A DNA stretch of 64,000 nt from Shewanella sp. ANA-3 (GTDB lineage Bacteria; Pseudomonadota; Gammaproteobacteria; Enterobacterales; Shewanellaceae), in NCBI RefSeq assembly GCF_000203935.1, contig NC_008577.1, forward strand, positions 4,588,001 through 4,652,000. The letters run 5' to 3'. The position numbers were made by a program, and so were the translations under genes. The notes under the pieces are model-generated. The model searched no databases, was not told the origin of the DNA, and saw only the letters and a list, made by a program, of their open reading frames with translations. Shown here in pieces: positions 18,761-27,506 of this stretch (the stretch's first letter is position 1; every line of letters starts with the position of its first letter).

Positions 18761-20266
18761 TCAGTTTGTCTGCGAACGAGCGCTCAGCCAAGGTGGATAA
18801 AAGCGTGTCAATAAGGCCAATAACCCTAGTGCCGTACCTATGACCCCACACCACACGAATAGGGTTGCAACGGATAAGTTGACTAACTGAAATCCCACTA
18901 ATGCCGCACCCGCGCCGATTAATGCAAAGGGCAGTTGAGTCACCACATGGTCATGGGGTAAGCAGCCAGAGCTCGTCGCGCTCAGCACGCTAGTATCTGA
19001 AATCGGCGAGCAATGATCGCCAAATACCGAGCCCGCCATCACAGCACTCAATACCGGCAACAGCAAGCTAGCATCCATGTTATGGGCAATTTCCCCGCCG
19101 ATGGGGAGCATAATCGCGAAGGTGCCCCAGCTTGAGCCAGTAGCAAAGGCCATGATAGCGCAGAGCAGGAACATCCCCGCCACCAGCAAACTCGGGGATA
19201 AATACAATTTAGCCCAGCTCGCTAACAAGCTCGCCACGCCCAGATCTTGGATCACCGCGCCTATCATCCAAGTACAGAGTAAAATCGCGATGGCAAAGGC
19301 GATCATCCGCACGCCATGCGCCAAGTCGCCCAGCAGTTTCCCTATGCTTCGGCCCGACAACATCAACAACACTAGCGTCACTAAGGTCGATAACAGACAA
19401 GCATCGCGCATCGCAGCGCCAATATCGGCCTTGGCTAACCAAGCCGAAATATCCCATGACGGCACCTGCTGCGCGCCAGACCAAAGAGTTAAACCGACTG
19501 AGGCGCCCAGCAAGGTCAGCATAGGGATCGCAAGCAGCCAAGGATTGCCCTTTGAAGACGATAAACTTGGCTCAACGGGCTCAGCCGCCAATAGCGCCTT
19601 CTCGATGGAACTAAACCCCATCCCAAACCAAGCCACAATCAGTGACAAGCCTAATGTAGTTATCGCATAAAAATTGGATAAGGCGACGTCGATAAAGGCC
19701 TCAAGGGCGGAAACGGGTAAAAAGCTGAGTCCCGCCAGCAGCGCCATCACATAGGGACCCCAGCTAGAAAAAGGCAAGAGTGAACAGAGCGGCGACGCAT
19801 TAGAGTCGACTAAATAGGCCAGCTGCGTCTGCCGGATACCATAACGCTGGCTCAAAGGTTGGCACACATGCCCCACAGCGAGGCAACTAAAAATACCGTC
19901 GATAAAGACCAACCAACCCAACAGCACCACACCAATACGCGCCTGTCGCCCCGTGCGAATACGTCGATATAGCCAATCACCAAATTGCTCGACCGCACCG
20001 CTTCTGGCAAGGAGCTGCGTCATGCTGCCCAGCAGTAACATGGCCATCAGCACGTTTAAATGCCACCACTGCCAAGCGTCTTGGCTGTAAAACTGCTTAG
20101 CGCCTATTTCCAAGAGATAGCCCAAGCTTTGCAGGATATCGAACTGGGCAATGATTAACGCGCCCGAGAGGATACCGACACCCAGCGCCACTAAGGTACG
20201 CCGCAGCCAAAGGGCTAACACTAGGGTTAATAACAGGGGAAGTATCGCAAGCAGATTCGGCGACAT
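18761..20266 (-). CDS. NhaC-family Na+/H+ (or amino-acid/cation) antiporter
   Basis: A 501-residue inner-membrane protein with about a dozen hydrophobic segments. Motifs of the NhaC family are present: the DSNASPLCSLLPFSSWGPYV loop near residue 153 and GDHCSPISDTSVLSATSSGC near residue 420, the latter being the signature second half-site. Family members exchange Na+ and H+ or, in some cases, organic acids or amino acids. It is a single gene, probably with its own promoter in the 180-bp gap that it shares divergently with zapB. Substrate specificity is not visible. Confidence 0.85.
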   Translation of the reverse strand: MSPNLLAILPLLLTLVLALWLRRTLVALGVGILSGALIIAQFDILQSLGYLLEIGAKQFYSQDAWQWWHLNVLMAMLLLGSMTQLLARSGAVEQFGDWLYRRIRTGRQARIGVVLLGWLVFIDGIFSCLAVGHVCQPLSQRYGIRQTQLAYLVDSNASPLCSLLPFSSWGPYVMALLAGLSFLPVSALEAFIDVALSNFYAITTLGLSLIVAWFGMGFSSIEKALLAAEPVEPSLSSSKGNPWLLAIPMLTLLGASVGLTLWSGAQQVPSWDISAWLAKADIGAAMRDACLLSTLVTLVLLMLSGRSIGKLLGDLAHGVRMIAFAIAILLCTWMIGAVIQDLGVASLLASWAKLYLSPSLLVAGMFLLCAIMAFATGSSWGTFAIMLPIGGEIAHNMDASLLLPVLSAVMAGSVFGDHCSPISDTSVLSATSSGCLPHDHVVTQLPFALIGAGAALVGFQLVNLSVATLFVWCGVIGTALGLLALLTRFYPPWLSARSQTN

Positions 20267-20445
20267 GGGCCTTTCCGATAATAAATAAACCCAAGAATAC
20301 TAACGAGTTAATAACAAATGCAAAAAAACTTAAATTCGCACGCGGTTATCGGGTATTTTTTGACCAAACGAAAAAGACTGCTATTCCTTATGCTCTTGGC
20401 ACTGCTAGAATCACAGTCCCATCCAGAAACTATAGGACTCTCCAG

Positions 20446-20667
20446 ATGAGCCTTGAATTACTGTCCAAACTGGAAACCAAGATCCAGGCTACACTCGAAA
20501 CTATCGAGCTTCTAAAAATGGAGCTAGAGGAAGAGAAGCAAAAGACGTCGGCCTTGAATGAGCAAAATCAACAATTATCTGAGCAAAACCAACAATTGCA
20601 ACAAGAACTCGCTTCTTGGAACGACAAAGTCACTGGACTTGTTGGCCTGCTCAACAGTGAAATCTAA
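20446..20667 (+). CDS. zapB: cell division factor ZapB
   Basis: A 73-residue, wholly coiled-coil protein. The start MSLELLSKLETKIQATLETI and the end SWNDKVTGLVGLL correspond closely to E. coli ZapB (MSLEVFEKLEAK..., WQERLQALLGRM). ZapB bridges ZapA/FtsZ and MatP at the division site. The middle is a heptad-like run of E, Q, N and L (EQNQQLSEQNQQLQQEL). It ends 4 bp into the convergent small gene on the other strand, a tight tail-to-tail arrangement. Confidence 0.85.
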   Translation: MSLELLSKLETKIQATLETIELLKMELEEEKQKTSALNEQNQQLSEQNQQLQQELASWNDKVTGLVGLLNSEI

Positions 20668-20876
20668 GCTGTTTTAGTTTGATGATTCTGCGATTCAATC
20701 AGTTCGTTCAGCTCTAAGATAGCCTGCTTCACTTTTGGCAGGCTTTTTCTTGGCAATAAAAAACGCCCCTTTTCAAATTCTAATCGACCTAAGTCTTTAA
20801 CCCATATCACGCCAGTGAGAAAAATACGCGCATGCTTTGCAATAAGCTTCGGTGCGTATACAGGGAAAACTCTCAT
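20664..20876 (-). CDS. hypothetical 70-residue protein
   Basis: A small basic protein (MRVFPVYAPKLIAKHARIF at the start) ending in a Gln/Asn/Thr tail. I start it at the ATG at 20876 because GGGGG lies just upstream; an upstream ATG at 20894 would add six residues. The segment GRLEFEKGRFLLPRKSLPK looks like paired beta strands, followed by a helix VKQAILELNELIES. It is convergent with zapB with a 4-bp overlap. I do not recognise the family with certainty. Confidence 0.6.
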   Translation of the reverse strand: MRVFPVYAPKLIAKHARIFLTGVIWVKDLGRLEFEKGRFLLPRKSLPKVKQAILELNELIESQNHQTKTA

Positions 20877-20894
20877 ACAACCCCCTACATGCAT

Positions 20895-21092
20895 TCTTGT
20901 TGTTATTGATTACAGTTGTTTGACAGAAGCATTACCTATTGAGTTTCATCTCTGATAGATTTTTTTCAAGATTTACAATTCAAACAGCTTAACCAAATGA
21001 TTTAATTAAATAATCAGTTCAGTTTATTTTACAATAAACAAACGTCAAAAAATTGACTATTGACATTATTTTGACGCATCGTTAAATTAGCC
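20895..21092. other. AT-rich intergenic region with candidate promoter
   Basis: No gene is seen. Near the end, TTGACA at 21060-21065 and TTAAAT at 21082-21087 with a 16-bp spacer could form a plus-strand promoter for the hairpin-rich transcript described at 21094-21168. Confidence 0.4.
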
Positions 21093-21093
21093 A

Positions 21094-21168
21094 GGTTACT
21101 CAGGGTAAAAATGAGCCCTCTGGCTCAAGTCCGTACTTTCCGATTATCGGAAGTACGGTTTTTTTTTA
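21094..21168 (+). ncRNA. candidate small RNA ending in a strong terminator
   Basis: No plus-strand gene precedes the strong terminator at 21131-21168 within 460 bp, yet a promoter-like pair lies about 30 bp before this segment. The predicted RNA of about 75 bases would have a short first hairpin (GAGCC / GGCTC, loop CTCT, 21113-21126) and then the terminator hairpin. This is the usual layout of an Hfq-type small RNA. It resembles no small RNA I can name; it lacks the Spot 42 start sequence. Confidence 0.35.
21131..21168 (+). terminator. strong intrinsic terminator
   Basis: Stem CCGTACTTTCCGA / TCGGAAGTACGG with loop TTA and one unpaired base, followed by nine or more T. It terminates plus-strand transcription, most likely of the candidate small RNA. 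Confidence 0.85.
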
Positions 21169-21242
21169 CTCTTTTTTGCCAAACACCTAAGTCCGCAAGC
21201 GGCGAGTTTAACTGTCACTACCAAGGGCTCAAGCTTCAGCCA

Positions 21243-21267
21243 ATAAAAAAGGAGCGCTAGGCTCCTT
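21243..21267 (-). terminator. intrinsic terminator of dsbA
   Basis: Stem AAGGAGC / GCTCCTT with a 5-base loop; on the minus strand it is followed by a run of T. It lies about 70 bp past the dsbA stop codon. Confidence 0.7.
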
Positions 21268-21338
21268 AAATTTTATGCTCGCAGTATCAATCAGTTAGAT
21301 TACAAAATGATGATAAAACAGCGGCAATCTGGTGATCA

Positions 21339-21950
21339 TTACTGTTTCTTAGCTAAATAGTAAGCGATATCTAACAGTTCATCGTAAGACTTGATCGCAC
21401 CTGTTTCGACGCGGTACTTGCCATTCACCACTAATGCAGGCACACCTGAAATCTTCGCGTTTTCAGTATCACGCTTCATCTTCGCCATTTGCGCTTTCAC
21501 CATAAAGGAGTCAGCGGCCGAATCGAAGGCCTTACCGTCAACACCGTTAGCCACGAACAGGGCGCGCACGTCATCACGGTTAGTGAAGTGTTGTTTCTTC
21601 TCATGGATAGCAGAAAAAAGAGCCGCATCCATTTTATCGTCCACATTCAGTTGGTGCGCTACCGCAAAGGCGCGAGACATTTCTACGCCCATTTCCTTAC
21701 CAATAAAGTCTACGTGGGCTTGATTGAATGCCACACCTTCTGGCTTCTCAGCCAAAATTTTAGGCACCACAGTTTTAGAGAAGTTGTAGCAATGTGGGCA
21801 ATAGAAAGAGAAAAATTCGGTGATTTCTGGCTTAGCTGTCGCTGGGCCGTCGTTAATCACTGTGTAATGTACGCCTTCTTTGTATTCAACTGCCGATACA
21901 GTTAATGGAGCCAATAACAGCGCTGCCACCATAAGTAATGCTTTTTTCAT
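21339..21950 (-). CDS. dsbA: thiol:disulfide interchange protein DsbA
   Basis: A periplasmic oxidase of 203 residues that introduces disulfide bonds into exported proteins. A signal peptide covers residues 1-20 (ends LTVSA), and the catalytic CPHC is at residues 51-54 within FFSFYCPHCYNFS. The cis-proline loop is GVPALVVNGKY near residue 164. Length and motifs are standard. It lies downstream of srkA in the same direction (gap about 130 bp), the same pairing as in E. coli, where dsbA can be expressed from both the srkA promoter and its own. Confidence 0.95.
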   Translation of the reverse strand: MKKALLMVAALLLAPLTVSAVEYKEGVHYTVINDGPATAKPEITEFFSFYCPHCYNFSKTVVPKILAEKPEGVAFNQAHVDFIGKEMGVEMSRAFAVAHQLNVDDKMDAALFSAIHEKKQHFTNRDDVRALFVANGVDGKAFDSAADSFMVKAQMAKMKRDTENAKISGVPALVVNGKYRVETGAIKSYDELLDIAYYLAKKQ

Positions 21951-22077
21951 GAATTTTCCTTAAATCAATTTTCAAAACTAGCTGGAGCCTAACATATTTC
22001 ATTTTTTGAGTGTAACTCAAGCCGAGAGTTCAATCGGTTTGGGCTAAGAGGTGCGTAATTCCATCCTGTTCACACAT

Positions 22078-23115
22078 TTAGTAGGGGATCAGGCTCAGCG
22101 GCGGTTCATCGAGTGCCGCGAGTTGCTCCTTAAAGGCTAAGATCTGCTGCTCCCAATACTTTTCATCCCCAAACCAGGGGAAATGCATAGGGAAAGCAGG
22201 ATCTTGCCAACGCCTGCCAATCCAAGCGTTATAGTGCACCATCCGTAATGCGCGTAGGGGTTCAATCAGCGCCAACTGCCGAGTATCGAACTCACAAAAC
22301 TCTTCATAAGCCTCGAGTAATACCTCGAGTTGCAGTTGCTGCTGCGCTCTATCGCCCGTCAGCATCATCCATAAATCTTGAATAGCCGGCCCCATACGGG
22401 CATCGTCTAAATCCACAAATCCCGGCCCATCGGGCGTCCAAAGAATATTCCCCGGATGTAAATCCCCGTGCAGACGAATGGGCGTAAAAGCTTGCTGCGC
22501 CCAACGCTGATTCACCTTCGCCAACACTTGCTCCACCACGGTAAAAAACGCGGGGCGTAGTGTGTTGGGTACAAGATCTGACTGCTTTAACCAAGCTAAA
22601 GGTTCATCGCCTAAAATCTGGGGATTCAGCGGCTCACGGGCTTTAAATGTCGACTGGGCACCGTACTGGTGTATACGACCGATAAAACGCCCAACAAATT
22701 CCAACTGCTCTAAGTTATCCACTTCGAAGGGGCGACCGCCGATGGAGGGAAACAGTGCAAACCGAAAGCCGTGGAAATGATGCAAAGTCTGCCCTTGCAC
22801 GGATGTGGGCACCGCCATCGGGATTTCCTGCTCGGCAAGCGCGATGGCATAGTCGTGTTCTTCTTGGATCTGCGCATCGGTCCAACGATCGGGGCGATAA
22901 AACTTCACCACATAGCGTTGCCCTTCATCGCTGCGAAATTGATACACGCGGTTTTCGTAACTATTGAGCGCGAGTAGACCCGTCTCTGGGTATATCCCGA
23001 GACTCTCGATCGCATCTAAAATCAAATCCGGCGTTAAAGCCTGAAAGTCAAAGGCTGCGCCCGAATGCATATCATCGACGACACCCTGAGATGGAACTAA
23101 TTTATCTTGGCTCAT
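22078..23115 (-). CDS. srkA: stress response kinase A (YihE/RdoA)
   Basis: A eukaryotic-like/APH-fold protein kinase of about 345 residues. Landmarks are YENRVYQF (nucleotide-loop region), YVVKFYRPDRWT with the ATP-binding lysine near residue 69, the catalytic RLHGDLHPGNILW near residue 217, and FVDLDDARMGPAIQDLW with the metal-binding Asp near residue 235. SrkA counters stress-induced cell death in E. coli. The ATG at 23115 (MSQDKLVP) is chosen; an ATG at 23133 would overlap the preceding gene by 8 bp. It sits between a DUF3630 gene and dsbA. Confidence 0.92.
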   Translation of the reverse strand: MSQDKLVPSQGVVDDMHSGAAFDFQALTPDLILDAIESLGIYPETGLLALNSYENRVYQFRSDEGQRYVVKFYRPDRWTDAQIQEEHDYAIALAEQEIPMAVPTSVQGQTLHHFHGFRFALFPSIGGRPFEVDNLEQLEFVGRFIGRIHQYGAQSTFKAREPLNPQILGDEPLAWLKQSDLVPNTLRPAFFTVVEQVLAKVNQRWAQQAFTPIRLHGDLHPGNILWTPDGPGFVDLDDARMGPAIQDLWMMLTGDRAQQQLQLEVLLEAYEEFCEFDTRQLALIEPLRALRMVHYNAWIGRRWQDPAFPMHFPWFGDEKYWEQQILAFKEQLAALDEPPLSLIPY

Positions 23116-23125
23116 TGCGACTCTC

Positions 23126-23419
23126 TCATACATAGGACTTTAACAGTGTGGCAAGGTATTCCAATACCTCAAAATCGGCCTCACGTTCCACACTCAGCCA
23201 ACAGATATTGCCGTAAAACTCATAATTGAGCCAAAGTGAGGTGCCCTCAAACTCCAATAGCCATTGATGGCGATCCGCGCCCCATTGGCGCTCGCGCACT
23301 CGACAATCTAAGGCATGGGCTAATGGTTCGGCAAAGGCCTCGAAATGATCAAAATCGATATCGCCGCTCACACTTAAGCTTAAGGCGGCTCTATCTAACT
23401 GAATGGCTTCTAATTTCAT
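23126..23419 (-). CDS. DUF3630 family small protein
   Basis: A 97-residue acidic protein starting at ATG 23419 (MKLEAIQLDRAALSLS), with GGAAG 6 bases upstream; an in-frame ATG at 23431 overlaps the selO stop codon. It contains WLLEFEGTSLWLNYEFYGNICWLSVE, a predicted beta-sheet core seen in DUF3630 proteins of Shewanella and Vibrio. Its function is unknown. It lies between selO and srkA with gaps of about 10 bp on each side, so the three are probably one operon, linking it to stress or redox genes. Confidence 0.7.
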   Translation of the reverse strand: MKLEAIQLDRAALSLSVSGDIDFDHFEAFAEPLAHALDCRVRERQWGADRHQWLLEFEGTSLWLNYEFYGNICWLSVEREADFEVLEYLATLLKSYV

Positions 23420-23430
23420 TTTTACTTCCA

Positions 23431-24885
23431 TCAACTGCTGCACGACATAATCAGCCCTTGTCCCCAATCGGGTGGACGCTTGGCCAGATCTTCGTGCTCA
23501 ACTTGCTCGGCAAACGGCTGGCGCAACACTTGGTGCAGACGCTCTAGCGGCGCAAGATTGCCCTCCTCCACGGCAATAATGGCCTCCTGAGCCAAATAAT
23601 TGCGTAGGATGTATTTGGGATTAACGCTATTACGCGCCTGCTGCCAGGCCTCAACATCGGTAACTTTACCCAACCGCACCTGATATGCCTGATACCAAAC
23701 ATCAAACTCATTAAGGTCGATAAAATCATCCCGTAGCGAAGAGTGCGCACTACTCGGGTCAAGCTGACCGAAGCGGCGCCAGGTGTTGCTGTAATCCAGC
23801 TGATTTTTCTCCATCAGCACGGTAAAGCGGCCAATCAGTTCTAAGTCCTGCTGATCCTGCTCTGCTGTCGAATCCGCTCGCTCAGCCAGCCCTAACTTAG
23901 CGCGCATCAGCATCAAGTAATGCTGTACTAGCGCATGTTGATATTGATTCAAGGCGGCAATTAAATCATCGGACGGGATCACAGGTGTCAACGCCTGCGC
24001 TAAACGTTGCAGGTTCCACAGGCCAATACCGGGCTGCTGACCAAAGGCGTAACGCCCTTCTGGGTCGGAATGATTGCAAATAAAGTATTCTTGGAAGGTA
24101 TCGAGGAAGGCAAACGGGCCAAAATCGAAACTATCCCCCAGAATCGACATATTGTCGGTATTCATCACCCCGTGGGCAAAGCCGATAGCCTGCCAATGGG
24201 CGATGAGCTTAGCGGTATCTTGTACTACCTGCAAAAACCAGGCTTTATAGCCCGCCAGATCGCAGCTCAAATGCGGATAATGCTGCTTCAAGGTAAAGTT
24301 GAGTAACTGCGTGAGCTTATCGGCTTGACCACGCTCGCTATGGCAGAAAAATTCGAAATGACCGAAACGGATATGGCTACGTGCCAAACGTACGGTAATG
24401 GCTGCGGTTTCTTGGCTCTCACGCCAGACGGGCATATCAGAGCCGATCACCGCCAAGGCTCGGGTCGTCGGCACGCCTAAATGATGCAGCGCTTCGGAGA
24501 CAAGAAACTCCCGCACCGCTGAGCGCATTACGGCTCTGCCATCGCCATGGCGAGAATAGGGCGTCGGCCCGCCGCCTTTGAGTGCCACATCCCATGCACC
24601 TTGGGGGCCTAATGCCTCACCCAAAATAATCGAGCGACCATCGCCTAATCTGGGCGTATAGCCACCAAACTGATGGCCACTGTACACCTGCGCATAATAA
24701 CTTGCGCCCTCAACGGCCGCGTTACCCGATAATCCTTTCAATAGGACATCTGTAGGCTGCTGTAAGTCGATTAACTTGGCGGCATCTTCACTCCACGCCA
24801 GCCAATGAGGATTGCTTATCCCCTGTGGATAAACTTGAGCGTAAAACTCAGGTAACTGGGTAAAAAAATCCTGTTTAAACTTCAT
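23431..24885 (-). CDS. selO: protein adenylyltransferase SelO (YdiU)
   Basis: A pseudokinase-fold enzyme of about 484 residues that transfers AMP from ATP to Ser/Thr/Tyr of target proteins. Family landmarks are [17 protein letters not shown] near residue 67, [20 protein letters not shown] near residue 104, [20 protein letters not shown] near residue 238, and the C-terminal cysteine motif ending SCSS, where some homologues carry selenocysteine. SelO in E. coli modifies redox-related enzymes. The start is placed at ATG 24885; an ATG directly before it is equivalent. It leads the selO-DUF3630-srkA group. Confidence 0.93.
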
Positions 24886-24896
24886 CAATGCCTTCC

Positions 24897-25247
24897 CTAT
24901 TGAACGAGCTGCTTACACACGAGCACGGACTTGTCGTTAAGCTCACACTGTTGACCGCATTGATATACGCCGGCGCCGCTAGCCTCGAAGCCACTCACAC
25001 CCGATCCGGTTAAGCGTTGTAATCCTTGGGCTTTGCGCTGGCACTGCTCGAGAGTGTCGTAATAACCATTGATATCATCGGTTTGTAATGGCGTCGTTGG
25101 CAGTGAGGTCGCCGCAGGATAATAAAATAGCGTCCATTCGGGGGTTTTAGTGCAGCCACTCAACCCAAGGCTGAGGCTGACAAATAAGATGGCCAAGGAT
25201 AATTTCATTTTGCCGATTCGGTTAAAACAGCTCGCAACATACTTCAT
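24897..25247 (-). CDS. putative lipoprotein
   Basis: A 116-residue protein with a signal peptide ending in the lipobox LGLSGC (cysteine near residue 32), so it is probably a membrane lipoprotein. The mature part is short and has six cysteines, including [15 protein letters not shown] and VLVCKQLV, suggesting disulfides. It precedes selO in the same direction (gap about 10 bp) and may be the first gene of that operon. Translation may instead start at an internal ATG (MKLSLAILF) 36 bases downstream. No function is known to me. Confidence 0.65.
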
Positions 25248-25260
25248 AAAAATAGCCCAT

Positions 25261-25283
25261 AAAAAAAGCGAACCTTAGTTCGC
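25261..25283 (-). terminator. intrinsic terminator after the TM-anchored gene
   Basis: Stem GCGAAC / GTTCGC with loop CTTA, followed on the minus strand by seven T. It separates the gene at 25423-26334 from the lipoprotein-selO group. Confidence 0.75.
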
Positions 25284-25422
25284 CTTTTGCGCGGTAAGTA
25301 TCAGGATTCTACACGGCTTTACCCGGTTAAATAACCGCTTTTCGGCTAAGGGTATCTCAAGTGCATAGTTAATAGCGTTTGAGCACCAAAGCCTGAGTTC
25401 TATTCTCGCGGTCAGAGCAACC

Positions 25423-26334
25423 TTAGGCCGTCGTCGCTTTCGCCTGCGCCTTCTCGATACGGCTAATTCGTCCTTCAAATCCCGTCACTGTGCCATCGGT
25501 TAAACCGAGTTTGATCGCCTCTTGGCAGAGTGCAATCGCTTTATCAAAGTCTTGGGTATCGTTTAACAGGGTCGCGAGCTGCATAAAACCTGGTGTTTTA
25601 AGTTCAAGCTCCTTAGGCTTTTCGGTATTCGCACTGTGGAATAACGCAAGATATAGCCCATGTAGCGCTGCGCCATAGGCTAAATATTCGGTCGATTTAC
25701 GCTGCTTGTAGCACTCTGCAATCACGTTTTGTAAGGCGTTATAGCGAGCCAAGGCAGTATCTGCACTTTGGTATTCTTCTACCGCGCGCTCTAGAGTCAC
25801 ATTCGCCCATGAACCAAGTGCTGCAAGCGACTCGTCTTTCGCCAAAGGAGTGCTTGCCACCTCTGGTGAACTCTCGACGCTTTCTTTAGCTTTAACGGGC
25901 ACGTCGACTACCGGATCTTCTTTAACCTCACTCGCCTTAATGACCAAAACGTCATCCTCAGGGATTGCAGAGTCTTTATCGGCATCCGCAGCATGAGTAT
26001 CGGCAAGGATAATCACATTCTCGTCATGGGTTGTAGCGGGGATCTCAACGTCGATAATATCTTCACTCAGCTCAACACGACTCGCTGGCTCAACGTCCCT
26101 TGGCATTAATTCAACCTCGGGCGCTTTGGCCGCAGCGGCTTCTGACTCGTTCGTCGCAGAAGGAGCAAGGTCAGGCGTAGGTTCAGCCTCATCGGGCGAA
26201 GCGCTTGTATCCCTTGTCTTTTCGGTTGATTTCTTCGCCATCATTGCCTCTTGCTCTTCCTTCGCCAAGCGCTGGGCACGACGAAATAAAAACACTCCGA
26301 TAGCGATCAGTATAAAAACGACAACGACCTTCAT
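25423..26334 (-). CDS. membrane-anchored acidic protein of unknown function
   Basis: A 303-residue protein with one N-terminal membrane segment (VVVFILIAIGVFLF, residues 3-17), a long acidic, low-complexity linker rich in E, D, A, S and P (about residues 30-165), and a compact helical C-terminal domain. The C-terminal part (LNDTQDFDKAIALCQEAIKLGL) resembles a tetratricopeptide-like repeat. This layout suggests a protein tethered to the inner membrane that binds partners through a helical domain. It has its own terminator downstream. No family name is assigned. Confidence 0.7.
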   Translation of the reverse strand: MKVVVVFILIAIGVFLFRRAQRLAKEEQEAMMAKKSTEKTRDTSASPDEAEPTPDLAPSATNESEAAAAKAPEVELMPRDVEPASRVELSEDIIDVEIPATTHDENVIILADTHAADADKDSAIPEDDVLVIKASEVKEDPVVDVPVKAKESVESSPEVASTPLAKDESLAALGSWANVTLERAVEEYQSADTALARYNALQNVIAECYKQRKSTEYLAYGAALHGLYLALFHSANTEKPKELELKTPGFMQLATLLNDTQDFDKAIALCQEAIKLGLTDGTVTGFEGRISRIEKAQAKATTA

Positions 26335-26585
26335 TCTTCTTCACCTTTAATGGCTGCTTCCCATCAGAAGCAATTGCAGTTGGCTTGCCAGGGCGACTGG
26401 ATGACCTGAAGCTGGCAAGGGATTCTGTCCAAAAGTTGAGCAGAGATTAACCGCTATTAAAGTCCATAGTGTCTGTGTAAATCAAGTATTTATGCCGTTT
26501 TATCCGATCTTGCACGCAAATCGATAGGCGCAATTCGGCTAGACTGTTAGGGTTTATGACCATTTGCAAAATTAAGGAAAGCCTA

Positions 26586-26945
26586 ATGCAAAACATTCTG
26601 ATCGTTGCCCACGCCAGCCCCTATGGCACTGAAAAACTCTTCAATAGCCTACGTATCGCTTTGGCGCTGAAGGATCAAACAGAGCAACAAGTTGATTTAA
26701 AAATCTTTTTAATGTCAGATGCGGTGTTTGGCGCCCTTAAGCATCAAACGACTCCAGACCTCAGTTACAACCTACAACAGATGTTTGAAATCCTAAGCGC
26801 TCAGCAAGTCCCTATTTTACTCTGTAAAACCTGCGCCCAAGCGCGGGGCGTTAACCCCGAAATGCTGCTCGAAGGCGCACAAATAGGCACTCTGCAGGAT
26901 CTCACCCGCTGGACGCTGGCCGCCGATAAGGTGATGCATATTTAA
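26586..26945 (+). CDS. DsrE/DsrF-like family protein
   Basis: A 120-residue YchN-like protein. The start at 26586 (MQNILIVAHASPYGTEK) is set by TAAGGAAAG upstream. The LIVAHASPYGTEKLFNSLRIALAL beginning is typical of DsrE-fold proteins, and VPILLCKTCAQARG near residue 80 carries the pair of cysteines often involved in sulfur transfer. The end matches the family (GTLQDLTRWTLAADKVM). The fold is used in sulfur relay; the partner here is unknown. It is a single gene before ygbA, about 100 bp apart. Confidence 0.85.
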   Translation: MQNILIVAHASPYGTEKLFNSLRIALALKDQTEQQVDLKIFLMSDAVFGALKHQTTPDLSYNLQQMFEILSAQQVPILLCKTCAQARGVNPEMLLEGAQIGTLQDLTRWTLAADKVMHI

Positions 26946-27049
26946 AGTCTCATTTTGTGCGCATCTTCATAAATTGACACTTCAGTTTTGAACAAGCCCG
27001 CGCCGCTGCTTATGATGGGATTATCCGAGTGACAGACTAAGGTATTCCC

Positions 27050-27451
27050 ATGGACTCAGCGGCACTACTTACAGGTAAACTGCGCTACGAGCATGAAACC
27101 ATTAGCGCGATGGCGAAAATCTATTGTAAAGCTAAGCACCAAGGCCAAACGGCATCCGGCCTGTGTGAAGAATGTTTAGCGCTGCTAGAATATGCCGCCG
27201 TTCGACTCGATCGCTGCCCCTACGGACAAGATAAACCCACCTGCAATAAGTGCCCTGTGCACTGCTATAAACCCGCACAAAAGGCGCAGGTCAAAGAGAT
27301 CATGATTTTCGCCGGCCCACGAATGCTGTTACCGCATCCAATTCGCGCAATCAAACACTTACTGGCAGAGCGTCAGCCGGTTCCCGCATCTGTGCCAGAG
27401 GCGGCCTCTAATCGCCATCAACGCATCGCAATTTCACAGAAAAACCTTTAG
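27050..27451 (+). CDS. YgbA-like nitrous oxide-stimulated promoter family protein
   Basis: A cysteine-rich cytosolic protein of 133 residues. It shows the family pattern YEHETISAMAKIYCKAKH, GLCEECLALLEYAAVRLDRCPYG, and CNKCPVHCYKP, together eight cysteines that could bind metal. E. coli YgbA is induced by nitric oxide through NsrR and helps recovery from nitrosative stress; a similar role here is inferred. The tail is short and variable. The start has a GGTATTCCC leader rather than a strong ribosome site. Confidence 0.8.
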   Translation: MDSAALLTGKLRYEHETISAMAKIYCKAKHQGQTASGLCEECLALLEYAAVRLDRCPYGQDKPTCNKCPVHCYKPAQKAQVKEIMIFAGPRMLLPHPIRAIKHLLAERQPVPASVPEAASNRHQRIAISQKNL

Positions 27452-27474
27452 TAACACTTTTGCGCCTCGAAATT

Positions 27475-27490
27475 CCCTGTTATAACAGGG
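27475..27490. promoter_or_regulatory. perfect 16-bp palindrome before a membrane-protein gene
   Basis: CCCTGTTATAACAGGG is a perfect inverted repeat 16-32 bp before the start of the next gene and 24 bp after the ygbA-like stop codon. It looks like an operator or a weak hairpin; no T run follows. Its binder is unknown. Confidence 0.4.
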
Positions 27491-27506
27491 CGTCGAGGTG
27501 TTAAAA

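Noticed and set aside
21094..21168. Spot 42 RNA (spf)
   Set aside because: The neighbourhood is suggestive, but the conserved 5' sequence of Spot 42 is absent and polA is not adjacent.
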